From: Hydrogenophaga sp. IBVHS1
GTDB lineage: Bacteria > Pseudomonadota > Gammaproteobacteria > Burkholderiales > Burkholderiaceae_C
DNA length: 64,000 nucleotides
Reading direction: 5' to 3'
Assembly (NCBI RefSeq): GCF_002127265.1
Contig: NZ_NFUU01000001.1
Span: forward strand, 434,001-498,000
Part shown: positions 7,632 through 16,753 of the stretch, piece by piece
Layout of the letters: every line of letters begins with the position of its first letter
How positions within the stretch are numbered: position 1 is the stretch's first letter
Made by a program: the position numbers and the translations under genes
The notes under the pieces: model-generated
The model's input: the letters and a program-made list of their open reading frames with translations, nothing else
What the model was told of the DNA's origin: nothing
The model's database searches: none

Positions 7632-8639
7632 ATGATCATCCGCACCGGTCACAACGGTTTTCAGCATCCGCTGCCCAGCGAGATCACGCCGCCATCGGCC
7701 TACCTCAACCGACGCCAGTGGCTGGAACGCAGCGCCCTGACGGCTGCGGCACTTGGCGTGGCCGGTGGTTGGGCGGGCCGCGATGCCTGGGCTCAGACCG
7801 AGACGCCCAAGCCCGGAAAGCTTGCCGCCTTGCCCGGGCGCGCCTCTAGTGTCAGCGGCGCTCGCACCATGGAGAAGCTCACCTCCTACCAGGATGCGAG
7901 CAGCTACAACAACTACTACGAATTCGGCACTGACAAGGCAGAACCTGCTGCCTCGGCCAAGACGCTCAAGCCACGCCCCTGGACCGTGGCGGTCGAAGGC
8001 CTGGTCAACAAGCCAGGCAGTTTCGATCTGGATGCGCTGCAGAAACTCAGCCCGATGGAGGAGCGCATTTACCGGCTGCGCTGCGTTGAAGGCTGGTCCA
8101 TGGTGATTCCGTGGGTGGGCTATTCGCTTTCGGAGCTGATCAAGCAAGTGCAGCCCCAAGGTAGCGCGAAGTACGTGGAGTTCCACACCCTCGCCGATCC
8201 CAAGCAGATGCCCGGTCTGCGCTCCAGCGTGCTGCAGTGGCCGTATGTGGAAGGCTTGCGCCTGGACGAAGCCATGCACCCACTGACGCTGCTCGCATTC
8301 GGGATGTACGGCGAAGTGCTGCCCAACCAGAATGGCGCGCCTTTGCGCCTGGTGGTGCCTTGGAAGTACGGCTTCAAGAGTGGCAAGTCGCTGGTGAAGA
8401 TCCGCTTTACCGACAAAGAGCCCCGCACCGCCTGGAACCTGGCAGCCCCTCAGGAATATGGTTTCTATTCCAACGTCAACCCTCAGGTTGACCACCCGCG
8501 CTGGAGCCAGGCGACCGAGCGGCGCATTGGGGAGGAGGGCGGCCTCTTCGCCAAGCGCCGTCAGACGCTGATGTTCAACGGCTACGAACCCCAGGTGGGC
8601 CAGCTCTACGCCGGCATGGATCTGCGCAAGCTGTACTGA
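7632..8639 (+). CDS. msrP: MsrP (YedY), periplasmic methionine sulfoxide reductase, molybdopterin subunit
   Basis: A 335-residue sulfite-oxidase-fold molybdoenzyme that repairs methionine sulfoxide in periplasmic proteins after oxidative or chlorine stress. A Tat signal is visible (Asn-Arg-Arg-Gln-Trp-Leu, Arg27-Arg28, followed by a hydrophobic Ala-rich stretch). The molybdenum-ligating cysteine is Cys151 in Arg-Cys-Val-Glu-Gly-Trp-Ser. The N-terminal half keeps the family's Tyr-Tyr-Glu-Phe and Pro-Arg-Pro-Trp motifs. The start has an upstream AAGGAA Shine-Dalgarno. The membrane heme partner MsrQ begins 4 bp downstream, and the Tat translocase genes lie 37 kb further along. Confidence 0.96.
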   Translation: MIIRTGHNGFQHPLPSEITPPSAYLNRRQWLERSALTAAALGVAGGWAGRDAWAQTETPKPGKLAALPGRASSVSGARTMEKLTSYQDASSYNNYYEFGTDKAEPAASAKTLKPRPWTVAVEGLVNKPGSFDLDALQKLSPMEERIYRLRCVEGWSMVIPWVGYSLSELIKQVQPQGSAKYVEFHTLADPKQMPGLRSSVLQWPYVEGLRLDEAMHPLTLLAFGMYGEVLPNQNGAPLRLVVPWKYGFKSGKSLVKIRFTDKEPRTAWNLAAPQEYGFYSNVNPQVDHPRWSQATERRIGEEGGLFAKRRQTLMFNGYEPQVGQLYAGMDLRKLY

Positions 8640-8643
8640 CGGG

Positions 8644-9264
8644 ATGCGTCCCGCCGGATCAAAGATCAACCGTTGGATCGGGCACGCGGCGGCCAAGCCT
8701 TTGGTCTTCCTCGTCGCTGCGCTGCCCTTTATGTGGCTCCTCTGGGCGGCTTTCTCCAACCAGCTCGGAGCCAATCCGGCTGAAGCGCTGATTCGCTCAC
8801 TGGGAGACTGGACCCTGCGCTTTCTGGTGCTGGTGTTGGCAGTCACGCCCTTGCGCGTCATCGGCGGTTGGCCGGCGCTGGCCCGCTGGCGCCGAATGCT
8901 GGGCTTGTTCGTGTTCTTCTATGCCTGCATGCACCTGCTGGCCTACGCCTGGTTCGACATGGAGTTCGACCTCGCCGGCATCGTGGCCGACATCGTCAAG
9001 CGGCCCTTCATCCTGGTGGGCTTTCTGGGATGGCTGCTGCTGCTGGCCCTGGCGGCCACGTCGTTCAATCGCGCCATTCGCACGCTCGGTGCTCAGACCT
9101 GGCAACGGTTGCACCGCATGGTGTATGCGGTGGCCGGCCTTGCCGTGCTGCATTTTTTCTGGATGCGCAGCGGCAAGAACGACTACGCCGAGGTGGCGGT
9201 GTACGCCGCGCTGCTCGCGGCTTTGCTGGGGTGGCGCCTGTGGCGCCGGCTCACCCGGATCTGA
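8644..9264 (+). CDS. msrQ: MsrQ (YedZ), heme-binding membrane subunit
   Basis: A 206-residue protein with six predicted transmembrane helices of the ferric-reductase-like fold. Conserved His residues lie in helices 3-5 (Cys-Met-His-Leu-Leu, Arg-Leu-His-Arg-Met and Leu-His-Phe-Phe-Trp). MsrQ passes electrons from the quinone pool or flavin reductase to MsrP. The gene starts 4 bp after msrP, forming the usual two-gene operon, and converges on lysA with 15 bp between the stops. Confidence 0.95.
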   Translation: MRPAGSKINRWIGHAAAKPLVFLVAALPFMWLLWAAFSNQLGANPAEALIRSLGDWTLRFLVLVLAVTPLRVIGGWPALARWRRMLGLFVFFYACMHLLAYAWFDMEFDLAGIVADIVKRPFILVGFLGWLLLLALAATSFNRAIRTLGAQTWQRLHRMVYAVAGLAVLHFFWMRSGKNDYAEVAVYAALLAALLGWRLWRRLTRI

Positions 9265-9279
9265 CCCGCGGTTGGGATA

Positions 9280-10578
9280 TCAGGCCGGTGGCAGCAGACG
9301 CTCCAGGCGCAGCTGGTCGGCGGCCGTCTCGCGCGAACGGATGAGGGTGGCTTTGGTGCCACTCACGAGCACTTCGGCCGCCCGGCCGCGCGTGTTGTAG
9401 TTGCTCGCCATGCTCATGCAGTAGGCGCCCGCCGAGAGCACCGCCAGCAAGTCACCTGCCTGCACCGCCAGCGCGCGGTCGCGGCCGATCCAGTCACCGC
9501 TTTCGCACACCGGGCCGACCACGTCCCAGGTGGTGCTGGCAACACCTTCGCGCGGGGCGAGCGGCACGATGCGGTGAAACGCTTCGTACAGGGCCGGGCG
9601 CGGCAGATCGTTCATGGCGGCGTCGACGATCAGGAAGTTCTTGTGCTCTCCGGGCTTGAGGTAGAGGACTTCGGTGAGGCAGGCCCCGGCATTGCCCACC
9701 AGCGAGCGACCAGGCTCAATGTAGATGGCGCGGTCGCCAAACCCTCGAGCGTCGAGTTTTTTCAGCAGCTGAGCCCACAGCGCATCGGCCTCGGGAGGTG
9801 CATCGCCCTGGTAGTCGATGCCCAGGCCACCGCCGAAATCGATGTGTTCGATGTGAATGCCCGAAGCCTCGATACCTTGCACCAGGTCAAGGATGCGATC
9901 CATCGCATCCAGGTAGGGGCCAGACTGGGTGATCTGCGAGCCGATGTGGCAGTCGATGCCCACCACGCGCAGACCGGCGCACGCCGCCGCATGGCGGTAG
10001 GTGGCGATCACATCTTCGTGCGCAATGCCGAACTTGTTGCCCTTGAGGCCGGTGGAAATGTAGGGGTGGGTCTTGGCGTCCACGTTGGGGTTGACGCGCA
10101 CGCTGACGGGTGCGCGCAGGCCCATCTCGCGAGCGACCTCATCCAGCACGTCGAGTTCGGCGCGGCTCTCCACGTTGAAGCAGCCGATACCCAGGCGCAG
10201 TGCCTGACGCATTTCCGCGCGGGTTTTGCCCACGCCAGAGAAGATCACCTGGGCCGGGTCAACGCCGGCGGCCATCGCACGCTCGAGTTCACCGCCAGAC
10301 ACGATGTCCAACCCACAACCCGCGCGCACCAAGGTCTGGAGGATCGCGAGCGACGAGTTGGCTTTCATCGCGTAGCAGATCAAATGCCTGCGCCCGGCCA
10401 GGCCGCGCTGGTAGGAGGCGAGCGCGGCGAGCATGGCCGCCTCGCTGTAGACAAACAGCGGCGTGCCATGCTCGCGCGCCAGCCGTTCCAGCGGAACATC
10501 TTCCACCATCAGCTGGTGGTTGACGTAAGCGAAGCAGGTGGGCAATGCCGGGGCCGGCAGGCCTGAAGTGGTGGTCAT
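9280..10578 (-). CDS. lysA: diaminopimelate decarboxylase
   Basis: A 432-residue PLP enzyme (alanine-racemase-type fold III) that decarboxylates meso-diaminopimelate to lysine, the last step of lysine synthesis. The PLP lysine sits in Tyr-Ala-Met-Lys-Ala-Asn (about residue 68), the phosphate-binding loop is Gly-Gly-Gly-Leu-Gly, and the active-site Cys-Glu-Ser-Gly-Asp is near 345. The length is standard. It lies 18 bp downstream of lptM, as in many proteobacteria, so the two form a lptM-lysA operon divergent from cyaY. Confidence 0.97.
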   Translation of the reverse strand: MTTTSGLPAPALPTCFAYVNHQLMVEDVPLERLAREHGTPLFVYSEAAMLAALASYQRGLAGRRHLICYAMKANSSLAILQTLVRAGCGLDIVSGGELERAMAAGVDPAQVIFSGVGKTRAEMRQALRLGIGCFNVESRAELDVLDEVAREMGLRAPVSVRVNPNVDAKTHPYISTGLKGNKFGIAHEDVIATYRHAAACAGLRVVGIDCHIGSQITQSGPYLDAMDRILDLVQGIEASGIHIEHIDFGGGLGIDYQGDAPPEADALWAQLLKKLDARGFGDRAIYIEPGRSLVGNAGACLTEVLYLKPGEHKNFLIVDAAMNDLPRPALYEAFHRIVPLAPREGVASTTWDVVGPVCESGDWIGRDRALAVQAGDLLAVLSAGAYCMSMASNYNTRGRAAEVLVSGTKATLIRSRETAADQLRLERLLPPA

Positions 10579-10596
10579 GCGGTGAGGGCAGTAGCG

Positions 10597-10788
10597 TCAG
10601 CGAGGTGCATTGGGCGCAGGCGCGCTGACAGGTTTGTCTTTGCTTGAAGTGCCGGGCGCCGGAAGGTACAACGGACCCTTCTGGCCACAGGCCGATGCGC
10701 CCATGGCGCCAACCAGACACAAAACCGCGATGGCCATGCGGCGCGATGGGGTCGGACCACGACCTAGAATGCTTTTCAACCCAGACAT
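10597..10788 (-). CDS. lptM: small lipoprotein LptM (YifL family)
   Basis: A 63-residue lipoprotein. The n-region ends in Ser-Arg-Arg, followed by a hydrophobic core and a lipobox ending at Cys34 (Ala-Ser-Ala-Cys). Just after the Cys comes Gly-Gln-Lys-Gly-Pro-Leu-Tyr-Leu-Pro, the hallmark of YifL/LptM. LptM assists disulfide maturation of the LPS translocon LptD in enterobacteria; that role here is inferred from the family. The ATG at 10788 supplies the positively charged n-region; a start at the internal Met18 would remove it. The gene is easily missed because of its size. It sits 18 bp upstream of lysA and 12 bp from the divergent cyaY start. Confidence 0.88.
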   Translation of the reverse strand: MSGLKSILGRGPTPSRRMAIAVLCLVGAMGASACGQKGPLYLPAPGTSSKDKPVSAPAPNAPR

Positions 10789-10800
10789 CCAGGCATTGTA
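10765..10800. promoter_or_regulatory. overlapping -10-like elements for cyaY (+) and lptM-lysA (-)
   Basis: On the plus strand TAGAAT (10765-10770) is a -10 candidate for cyaY. On the minus strand TACAAT (10800-10795) is one for lptM. Only 12 bp separate the two start codons, so both promoters must overlap the opposite gene. No strong -35 is visible for either. Confidence 0.3.
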
Positions 10801-11130
10801 ATGACCGATACCGAGTACCAGGACCTGGCGGAAGCGCTGCTTCGGTCCATCGAACTGGCCTGCGACCGCATCAACGACGCGACAGACGCAGACCTCGACA
10901 ACCAACGCGTGGGCGGCATGATCACCGTGACCTTCGCCAGTGGCAGTCAGATCATCATCAATCTTCAGAAGCCGCTGCACGAAGTGTGGATGGCGGCGCG
11001 TGCCGGCGGATTCCACTTCAAGCACAACGGCGAGCGCTGGATGGACACCAAGCAGCACGGTGAGTTCTTCGAGCTGCTGAGCCGCTTCGCGTCGGAACAG
11101 GCCGGGTTGCCGTTGCGCTTCAGTTCCTGA
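10801..11130 (+). CDS. cyaY: CyaY, bacterial frataxin
   Basis: A 109-residue frataxin homologue that binds iron and the cysteine desulfurase to modulate Fe-S cluster assembly. The acidic first helix (several Asp/Glu around residues 18-31), the beta-sheet with Ile-Thr-Val-Thr-Phe and Gln-Ile-Ile-Ile-Asn, and the family motif Pro-Leu-His-Glu-Val-Trp-Met-Ala-Ala are all visible. The length is typical. It is divergent from lptM-lysA, the usual neighbourhood, and its last codons overlap the 3' end of the convergent PBP1A gene by 11 bp. Confidence 0.96.
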   Translation: MTDTEYQDLAEALLRSIELACDRINDATDADLDNQRVGGMITVTFASGSQIIINLQKPLHEVWMAARAGGFHFKHNGERWMDTKQHGEFFELLSRFASEQAGLPLRFSS

Positions 11131-13543
11131 ACAGATCCAGGATGCTGCGTCGGTCTTCGTTCGCCGCAGGGGGCTTGACCGGCAGATTGGTGTTGGGGTC
11201 GTACTCCACCGGGGCTGCTGGCGCGCCTGGCCACGGGTCTTGCAATCCCAGTCCATGCACCCCGCGTCCGGGACCAAATTCCTCGTAGTACCACTCACCA
11301 CCGACATTGATCACGCCGGACGGCGGCGTGTAGGTCGCAATGTCCACCCCTTTGAGAGCCTCGGACATGAACGAGATCCAGATCGGCAGACTCAACCCAC
11401 CGCCGGTCTCGCGGCTGCCCAGGTTGCGCGGCGTGTCATAACCCACCCAGGCCGCGGCCACCAGCGAGGGCTGGTAGCCGACGAACCAGGCGTCCACCGC
11501 ATCGTTGGTGGTGCCGGTCTTGCCGAAGAGGTCGGTGCGCTTGAGCGTGGCCTGCGCGCGAGCGGCGGTGCCAGAGCGGGTTATTTCCTGCAGCAAGCTG
11601 TTCATCACAAAAGCATTGCGCGCGTCGATCACACGTTGTTCGTCGGCCAGCGGCGCTGGTTGGGCGGCATAAAGCACCTTACCCTTGTGGTCGCTCACCC
11701 GGGTGATCAGGTTGGGCGCGATGCGGTAGCCACCGTTTGCAAACACCGAATAGCCCAGCGCCATCTGCATGGGTGTGACCGAACCGGCCCCCAGCGCCAT
11801 CGTGAGGTAGGGCGGGTGCTTGTCCGCGTCGAATCCGAACCGAGTCACCCATTCCTGCGCGCTCTGGGTACCCACCAGCTGAAGCACGCGGATGGAAACC
11901 ATGTTCTTCGATTTGGCCAGCGCTCGCCTCACCGACATGGGACCTTCGAACTGGCCGTCGTAATTCTTCGGCTCCCAAGGCTTGCCACCGGTTTCCCCGG
12001 CGGAATAGAAGAGGGGCGCGTCGTTGACCACGGTCATGGGGGTCAGACCCTTTTCGAGCGCAGCTGAGTAAATGAACGGTTTGAAGCTCGAGCCGGGTTG
12101 CCGCCAGGCCTGTGTGACGTGGTTGAACTTGCTCTTCTGGAAGTCGAATCCGCCGATCAGGGCGATGATGTTGCCGCTGCGAGGATCCAGCGCCACGAAG
12201 GCGGATTCCACTTCGGGCAGTTGCGTGATGCGCCAGGCTTTGGCGCCCGTCTGCACAACACGGATCACCGCGCCCGGACGGATCTTGATGTTCGGCCCCG
12301 CCTTCTCCGAGAGCCCGGACTGGGCAGGCTTCAAGCCTTCTCCGGTAATCTCGAACGGCTCGCCGTCCTGACGCACCGCCAGCACCCGGCGCGGGTTGGC
12401 CTCCAGCACCACGGCTGACAAAAGATCGTCGTTGTCCGGGCGGTCGTTCAGCGCCTCATCGATCGCGTCGTCGCGCGCGGATTTTTCATCGGGCAGGTCA
12501 ATGAACAGCTCCGGGCCGCGGTAAAACTGGCGCCGCTCGTAGTCGAGCACGCCTTGGCGCACAGCCCGGTAGGCGGTCAGCTGGTGCTTGGTGTTGAGCG
12601 TGGTCAACACCACCAGGCCGCGTGTGTAGGCCTCGTCTCCATACTGGGCAACCATGGACTGGCGCACCATTTCGGCCACGAATTCGGTGTGGGGTCGATC
12701 CGGGTTGACCGACGGACGCAGCTTGAGCGCCTCGGCCTTCGCCGCCTCCGCCTCAGCCACAGTGATGAAGCCGTTTTCGACCATTCGGTCGATGATGTGC
12801 AGTTGCCGCGCCCGCGCGCGCTTGGGATTGCGCACTGGGTTGTAGGCGGACGGGGCCTGCGGCAGCCCGGCGAGCATGGCGGCTTCGGCGATCGTGACGT
12901 CTTGAAGTGATTTGCCGAAATAGATTTGTGCGGCGGAAGAAAAACCGTAGGCCCGTTGACCCAGAAAGATCTGGTTCATGTAGATCTCGAGGATCTGCTC
13001 CTTGGTGAGCATGTGCTCCAGCTTGAAGGTCAACAGCACTTCGTAGATCTTGCGCGTGTAGCTCTTCTCTGCCGACAGATATACGTTACGCGCGACCTGC
13101 ATGGTGATCGTGGACGCACCCTGGCTCTTGGCCTGACGCAAATTGGCCAGCGCTGCACGGACCATGCCGCGGTAGTCGACCCCGTTGTGTTCAAAGAAGC
13201 GGGCGTCCTCAATGGCCAGCACCGCATTCTTCATCACCGCTGGAATCTGGTCGAAGGTCAGCAGGTTGCGCCGCTCTTCACCGAACTCGCCAATCAGCTC
13301 GCCATCGGCGGAGAGCACGCGAAGCGGCAGCTTCGGGCGGTAGTCGGCCAAACTGGCCACTTCGGGAAGATTGGGGTAGGCGACAGCAAGCGCGATGCCC
13401 ACGGCCATCAGCATTCCTGCAACACCTGCCACCGCCAGTCCGGCCAGACCCACCACCAAGCGACCGGCCCAAAGGAGTGCGGTGCGTCCGGTCGATACTG
13501 ACCCATCGGAAGAGCGAGGCGAAGAAGTGTCGTTTTTGGGCAT
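11120..13543 (-). CDS. mrcA: penicillin-binding protein 1A (bifunctional transglycosylase/transpeptidase)
   Basis: About 807 residues. An N-terminal membrane anchor (about 20-50) is followed by a GT51 glycosyltransferase domain (Glu-Asp-Ala-Arg-Phe-Phe-Glu-His with the catalytic Glu), an OB-like insertion typical of PBP1A, and a transpeptidase domain. The transpeptidase has the SXXK motif Ser-Ser-Phe-Lys and the Lys-Thr-Gly-Thr-Thr motif. It polymerises and cross-links peptidoglycan at the inner membrane. I prefer the ATG at 13543 to the TTG at 13594 because a TATAAT element lies between them. Its neighbour across a 255-bp gap is the divergent pilMNOPQ operon, a conserved arrangement in beta- and gammaproteobacteria. 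Confidence 0.96.
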   Translation of the reverse strand: MPKNDTSSPRSSDGSVSTGRTALLWAGRLVVGLAGLAVAGVAGMLMAVGIALAVAYPNLPEVASLADYRPKLPLRVLSADGELIGEFGEERRNLLTFDQIPAVMKNAVLAIEDARFFEHNGVDYRGMVRAALANLRQAKSQGASTITMQVARNVYLSAEKSYTRKIYEVLLTFKLEHMLTKEQILEIYMNQIFLGQRAYGFSSAAQIYFGKSLQDVTIAEAAMLAGLPQAPSAYNPVRNPKRARARQLHIIDRMVENGFITVAEAEAAKAEALKLRPSVNPDRPHTEFVAEMVRQSMVAQYGDEAYTRGLVVLTTLNTKHQLTAYRAVRQGVLDYERRQFYRGPELFIDLPDEKSARDDAIDEALNDRPDNDDLLSAVVLEANPRRVLAVRQDGEPFEITGEGLKPAQSGLSEKAGPNIKIRPGAVIRVVQTGAKAWRITQLPEVESAFVALDPRSGNIIALIGGFDFQKSKFNHVTQAWRQPGSSFKPFIYSAALEKGLTPMTVVNDAPLFYSAGETGGKPWEPKNYDGQFEGPMSVRRALAKSKNMVSIRVLQLVGTQSAQEWVTRFGFDADKHPPYLTMALGAGSVTPMQMALGYSVFANGGYRIAPNLITRVSDHKGKVLYAAQPAPLADEQRVIDARNAFVMNSLLQEITRSGTAARAQATLKRTDLFGKTGTTNDAVDAWFVGYQPSLVAAAWVGYDTPRNLGSRETGGGLSLPIWISFMSEALKGVDIATYTPPSGVINVGGEWYYEEFGPGRGVHGLGLQDPWPGAPAAPVEYDPNTNLPVKPPAANEDRRSILDLFRN

Positions 13544-13568
13544 GCGGTCGATCAGAGCGGTATTGCCG

Positions 13569-13574
13569 ATTATA
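13569..13574 (-). promoter_or_regulatory. -10 element for the PBP1A gene
   Basis: A perfect TATAAT on the minus strand ends 26 bp before the ATG at 13543. The -35 is weak (ATTGGA-like at 15 bp). It supports the shorter start of the PBP1A gene. Confidence 0.4.
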
Positions 13575-13702
13575 AAAATCGGGACGCCCTCCAATGGAGC
13601 GCCTGTCCGGCTTATTGTGAGTTGTTGTGAATTGGCCGGATAAGTGGCTCATGAAGCAATTCACGAAGGGCACCGGATGCGTATGCTTTTGACAACGTTT
13701 CA

Positions 13703-13739
13703 CTTTGTCGCAAAAGCAAAAAATCTTTGCTGGACAAAG
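13703..13739. repeat. imperfect inverted repeat overlapping the pilM promoter
   Basis: CTTTGTC (13703-13709) is mirrored by GACAAAG (13733-13739), and the inner GCAAA (13710-13714) by TTTGC (13726-13730). This makes a 12-bp dyad with a 2-nt bulge and an A-rich centre. The right arm overlaps the putative -35 of pilM. It could be an operator or an RNA hairpin; no binding protein can be named. Confidence 0.5.
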
Positions 13740-13755
13740 GGCTTACTGCTAGCAT
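13727..13755 (+). promoter_or_regulatory. candidate promoter of pilMNOPQ
   Basis: TTGCTG (13727-13732), a 17-bp spacer and TAGCAT (13750-13755) fit a sigma70-like promoter 44 bp upstream of the pilM ATG. The rest of the 255-bp divergent gap is AT-richer than its surroundings and holds no ORF. Confidence 0.4.
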
Positions 13756-13798
13756 TCAAGTGAATTCTTAAGTTTGGCGCCGCCCGTCGTCACCATTA

Positions 13799-14890
13799 AT
13801 GGGGGTCACCTTGATCTCATTGGGATCGTTATTCAACCGTGAACCGGCGCCCTTGCTGGGCATCGATGTCAGTTCGTCCAGCGTGAAGTTGGTGGAACTC
13901 GGTCGCAACCGGGCGGGAGACCTCGTGCTGGAGCGATGCGCCATGGAGCCGCTCGAACGCGGCTGGATTTCCGACGGCAACATCGAAAAATTCGACGAAG
14001 TGGCCGAGGCCGTGCGTCGCGTGGTGCGCAAGAGCGGCAGCAAGACCAAAAATGTGGCGCTGGCATTGCCGGCGTCGGCGGTGATCACCAAAAAAATCAT
14101 TCTGCCGGGCGGCCTCTCCGACAAGGAGCTCGAAGCTCAAGTCGAGTCGGAAGCCAATCAATACATTCCCTTCTCGCTCGATGAAGTCAGTCTGGACTTT
14201 TGCGTGATCGGACCCAGCGCCAATTCGGTGGGCGATGTCGAGGTGTTGATCGCGGCCTCGCGCAAGGAAAAAGTGTCAGACCGCCAGGGCCTGGCCGAAG
14301 CGGCTGGCCTGAAGCCCGTGGTCATGGATGTGGAGTCCTATGCCTCGCGCATGGCGGCCGGGCGTGTGATCGAGACCTTGCCCAATCAGGGCGTGGATTC
14401 TCTGGTGGCGTTGTTTGAAGTCGGCGCGTTGACGACGAGCATGCAGGTGATGCGCAACGACGACGTGCTTTATGAGCGGGACCAAGCCTTCGGTGGCGCC
14501 CAGCTCACCCAGCTCATCGTGCGCCAGTACGGGTTCTCGTCTGACGAAGCCGAAGCCAAGAAGCGCTCTGGCGATCTGCCCGACGACTACCGCTCTGCGG
14601 TGCTCGATCCCTTCATCGAGAGCATGGCGCAGGAAATCGGCCGTGCGCTGCAGTTCTTCTTCACGAGCACGCCGTACAACAAGGTGGATCACATTCTGCT
14701 TGCCGGCGGCAGTGCAGCCCTGCCGGGCCTCACGGAGGCGGTGACGCACCAGACCTCCTTTGCCTGCATGGTGATCAATCCGTTCGATGCCATGGAAATG
14801 GCCGCGTCTGTGCAGGCCCGCAAGATTTCACGGGAAGCACCGTCTTACCTGACCTCGACGGGCCTGGCCCTGCGGAGGTTTTACCAATGA
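13799..14890 (+). CDS. pilM: type IV pilus inner-membrane platform protein PilM
   Basis: A 363-residue actin-like (FtsA-fold) cytoplasmic ATPase that docks on the N-terminus of PilN in the alignment subcomplex of the type IV pilus. The N-terminal phosphate-1 region Leu-Leu-Gly-Ile-Asp-Val-Ser-Ser-Ser-Ser-Val-Lys and a C-terminal Leu-Ala-Gly-Gly-Ser nucleotide-binding loop are visible. The length is typical (about 350). The ATG at 13799 is used; a TTG five codons later would match some homologues. The stop overlaps the pilN start (ATGA). Confidence 0.96.
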   Translation: MGVTLISLGSLFNREPAPLLGIDVSSSSVKLVELGRNRAGDLVLERCAMEPLERGWISDGNIEKFDEVAEAVRRVVRKSGSKTKNVALALPASAVITKKIILPGGLSDKELEAQVESEANQYIPFSLDEVSLDFCVIGPSANSVGDVEVLIAASRKEKVSDRQGLAEAAGLKPVVMDVESYASRMAAGRVIETLPNQGVDSLVALFEVGALTTSMQVMRNDDVLYERDQAFGGAQLTQLIVRQYGFSSDEAEAKKRSGDLPDDYRSAVLDPFIESMAQEIGRALQFFFTSTPYNKVDHILLAGGSAALPGLTEAVTHQTSFACMVINPFDAMEMAASVQARKISREAPSYLTSTGLALRRFYQ

Positions 14891-15510
14891 TCCTCATCAA
14901 CCTGCTGCCCCACCGAGAGGCAGCCCGCAAGCGCCAGAAGGACCAGTTTTACACCCAGCTGGGCCTTTCCGCCCTGCTTGGTGGCGTGATCTGCGGTGCG
15001 ATCTTCACCTGGTATCAAGGGCAGATTGCTTCTCAGCAAGGTCGCAACGAGTTTCTTCAGGCCGAAATCAAGAAGCTCGAAGCGGAAATCAAGGACATTG
15101 CCAGCCTGCAGCGAGAGATCGCCTCCCTTCGCGCGCGTCAGACGGCGGTAGAGAACCTTCAGGGCGATCGCAATATCCCCGTGCACTTGCTTGACGAGCT
15201 GGTGGCTCAATTGCCCGACGGCATCTACCTCAGCAGCATGCGCCAGGAAAGCCAGAGCGTCTTGCTGGTGGGCGTGGCGCAATCTCAGGAGCGTGTCTCC
15301 GAGCTGTTGCGCAACCTGTCGAACAACAGCACCTGGCTGGTTCGCCCTGAACTGGTCGAAATCGTTGCATCCAACTTTGCGGTCTCCGGCCGTGAGCAGC
15401 GGCGGGTGTCGAACTTCAGTATTCGGGTCTCTCTCAAGCGTCCCTCGTCCGCCGCACCGGCTGCTCCCGGGGTTGCTCCTGCAACACCTGCTGCCGCTGG
15501 AAAAGTCTGA
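14887..15510 (+). CDS. pilN: type IV pilus assembly protein PilN
   Basis: A 207-residue bitopic inner-membrane protein. The short cytoplasmic N-terminus Ile-Leu-Ile-Asn-Leu-Leu-Pro-His-Arg is the PilM-binding motif. It is followed by a transmembrane helix (about 22-43), a coiled coil (about 50-85) and a periplasmic ferredoxin-like domain. The C-terminus has a Pro/Ala-rich tail. It pairs with PilO to link PilM to PilP/PilQ. The gene overlaps pilM by 4 bp. Confidence 0.96.
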   Translation: MILINLLPHREAARKRQKDQFYTQLGLSALLGGVICGAIFTWYQGQIASQQGRNEFLQAEIKKLEAEIKDIASLQREIASLRARQTAVENLQGDRNIPVHLLDELVAQLPDGIYLSSMRQESQSVLLVGVAQSQERVSELLRNLSNNSTWLVRPELVEIVASNFAVSGREQRRVSNFSIRVSLKRPSSAAPAAPGVAPATPAAAGKV

Positions 15511-15527
15511 TCAGGGAACCACGCAAC

Positions 15528-16202
15528 ATGGCCAAATCGCCCAGCATCAACGTGGATTTCAAGGGAATCCAGGACAAGCTCAAGGCCCAGTTCAGCGGCC
15601 TTGACCCCAATGATCCTTCGCAGTGGCCTGGTTTGCCACGCAACCTGCTGTTCGTGGCGGTCTGTGCTGCTGTGATCGCCGGCCTCTGGTTCGCCTGGTT
15701 GAAGGCGTCCGACGAAGAGCTCATTGTGGAAAAATCCCGTGAAGTGACACTGCGCGAGGACTACCGCAAGAAGCTTGTGCAGGCGGTGAACCTCGATGCG
15801 CTCAAGAAGCAGCTGGAACAGGTGCAACAGTACGTGACCCAGCTGGAAAAACAATTGCCCAGCAAGGCCGAGATGGACGCGCTGCTCTCGGACATCAACC
15901 AGGCTGGTCTGGGCCGCAGTCTTCAGTTTGAATTGTTCCGTCCGGGTCAGGTGAGCGTGAAAGAGTACTACGCGGAATTGCCGATTGCGGTGCGCGTTAC
16001 TGGCACCTACCACGACATCGGCCTGTTCGCGGCCGACATTGCCAATCTCTCGCGAATTGTCACCTTGAACAATCTGACGCTCACGCCTGTCAAGGATCGC
16101 GACGGCGTGCTGACGATGGATTGCACCGCGAAGACGTTCCGTTACCTGGATCAGGAAGAAGTCGCGCTGCAGCAAAAAGCAGCCCAGGGAGCCCAGAAGT
16201 GA
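15528..16202 (+). CDS. pilO: type IV pilus assembly protein PilO
   Basis: A 224-residue bitopic inner-membrane protein with the same plan as PilN. The cytoplasmic N-terminus is rich in Lys/Pro, a transmembrane helix lies near residues 40-58, a coiled coil spans about 62-120, and a periplasmic domain follows. It forms heterodimers with PilN and contacts PilP. An AGGGAACCACGCAAC leader carries the Shine-Dalgarno. The stop codon shares its last base with the pilP start (TGATG). Confidence 0.95.
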   Translation: MAKSPSINVDFKGIQDKLKAQFSGLDPNDPSQWPGLPRNLLFVAVCAAVIAGLWFAWLKASDEELIVEKSREVTLREDYRKKLVQAVNLDALKKQLEQVQQYVTQLEKQLPSKAEMDALLSDINQAGLGRSLQFELFRPGQVSVKEYYAELPIAVRVTGTYHDIGLFAADIANLSRIVTLNNLTLTPVKDRDGVLTMDCTAKTFRYLDQEEVALQQKAAQGAQK

Positions 16203-16753
16203 TGCAGACCCGATGGTTGAAGCCTGGCACGTTGCTGGCGCTGGCCCTGAGCCTGACGGCGTGCACCTCGTCGAGCCAGGACGAGCTGCAGTCCTGGATG
16301 CAGACCGAGCGCAACTCGATCAAGCCCTCTGTGCAGCCGATTCCGGCGCCCACCAAGTTCGTGCCGCAAGCCTACGAAGGCGAACGTCAGACGCCGCCTT
16401 TCAGCACTGAAAAGCTGGCCAGCGTGTTGCGCGGCAGTCAGTCGGTCCCGGTGGCAAATTCGGCTCTCATCGAGCCCGAACTCAACCGCCGCAAACAGCC
16501 GCTAGAGGCCTACCCGATGGACATCATGAAGATGGTCGGCAGTCTCAACCGCGATGGCCAGCTGGTCGCTCTGGTGAAGGTGGACAACTTGCTCTACCAG
16601 GTCCGGCCCGGCAACTACCTGGGGCAAAACTATGGGCGCGTGACCCGTATCAGCGAAACCGAAGTGGTGTTGAGAGAGATCGTGCAGGACTCGTCAGGTG
16701 AATGGACAGAGCGCGCTGCGGCGCTGCAGCTACAAGAGGATGTCACTAAATGA
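16202..16753 (+). CDS. pilP: type IV pilus lipoprotein PilP
   Basis: A 183-residue lipoprotein. The signal peptide ends in a lipobox Leu-Thr-Ala-Cys (Cys20), then comes an extended linker and a C-terminal beta-domain with the family block Gly-Asn-Tyr-Leu-Gly-Gln-Asn-Tyr-Gly-Arg-Val. It bridges the PilN/PilO complex to the N0 domain of the PilQ secretin. The ATG at 16202 is chosen over upstream starts because it yields the lipoprotein signal and abuts the pilO stop. It overlaps pilQ by 4 bp. Confidence 0.95.
   Translation: MQTRWLKPGTLLALALSLTACTSSSQDELQSWMQTERNSIKPSVQPIPAPTKFVPQAYEGERQTPPFSTEKLASVLRGSQSVPVANSALIEPELNRRKQPLEAYPMDIMKMVGSLNRDGQLVALVKVDNLLYQVRPGNYLGQNYGRVTRISETEVVLREIVQDSSGEWTERAAALQLQEDVTK

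Noticed and set aside
6180..8861. 893-codon minus-strand open frame opposite ccsA and msrP
   Set aside because: It lies antisense to two well-supported genes, has low-complexity His/Arg/Gly-rich composition, and shows no family motif. It is a side effect of high GC and codon bias.
13544..13594. Longer PBP1A N-terminus from the TTG at 13594
   Set aside because: A perfect minus-strand TATAAT lies within it, and the extra residues are unlike the family.
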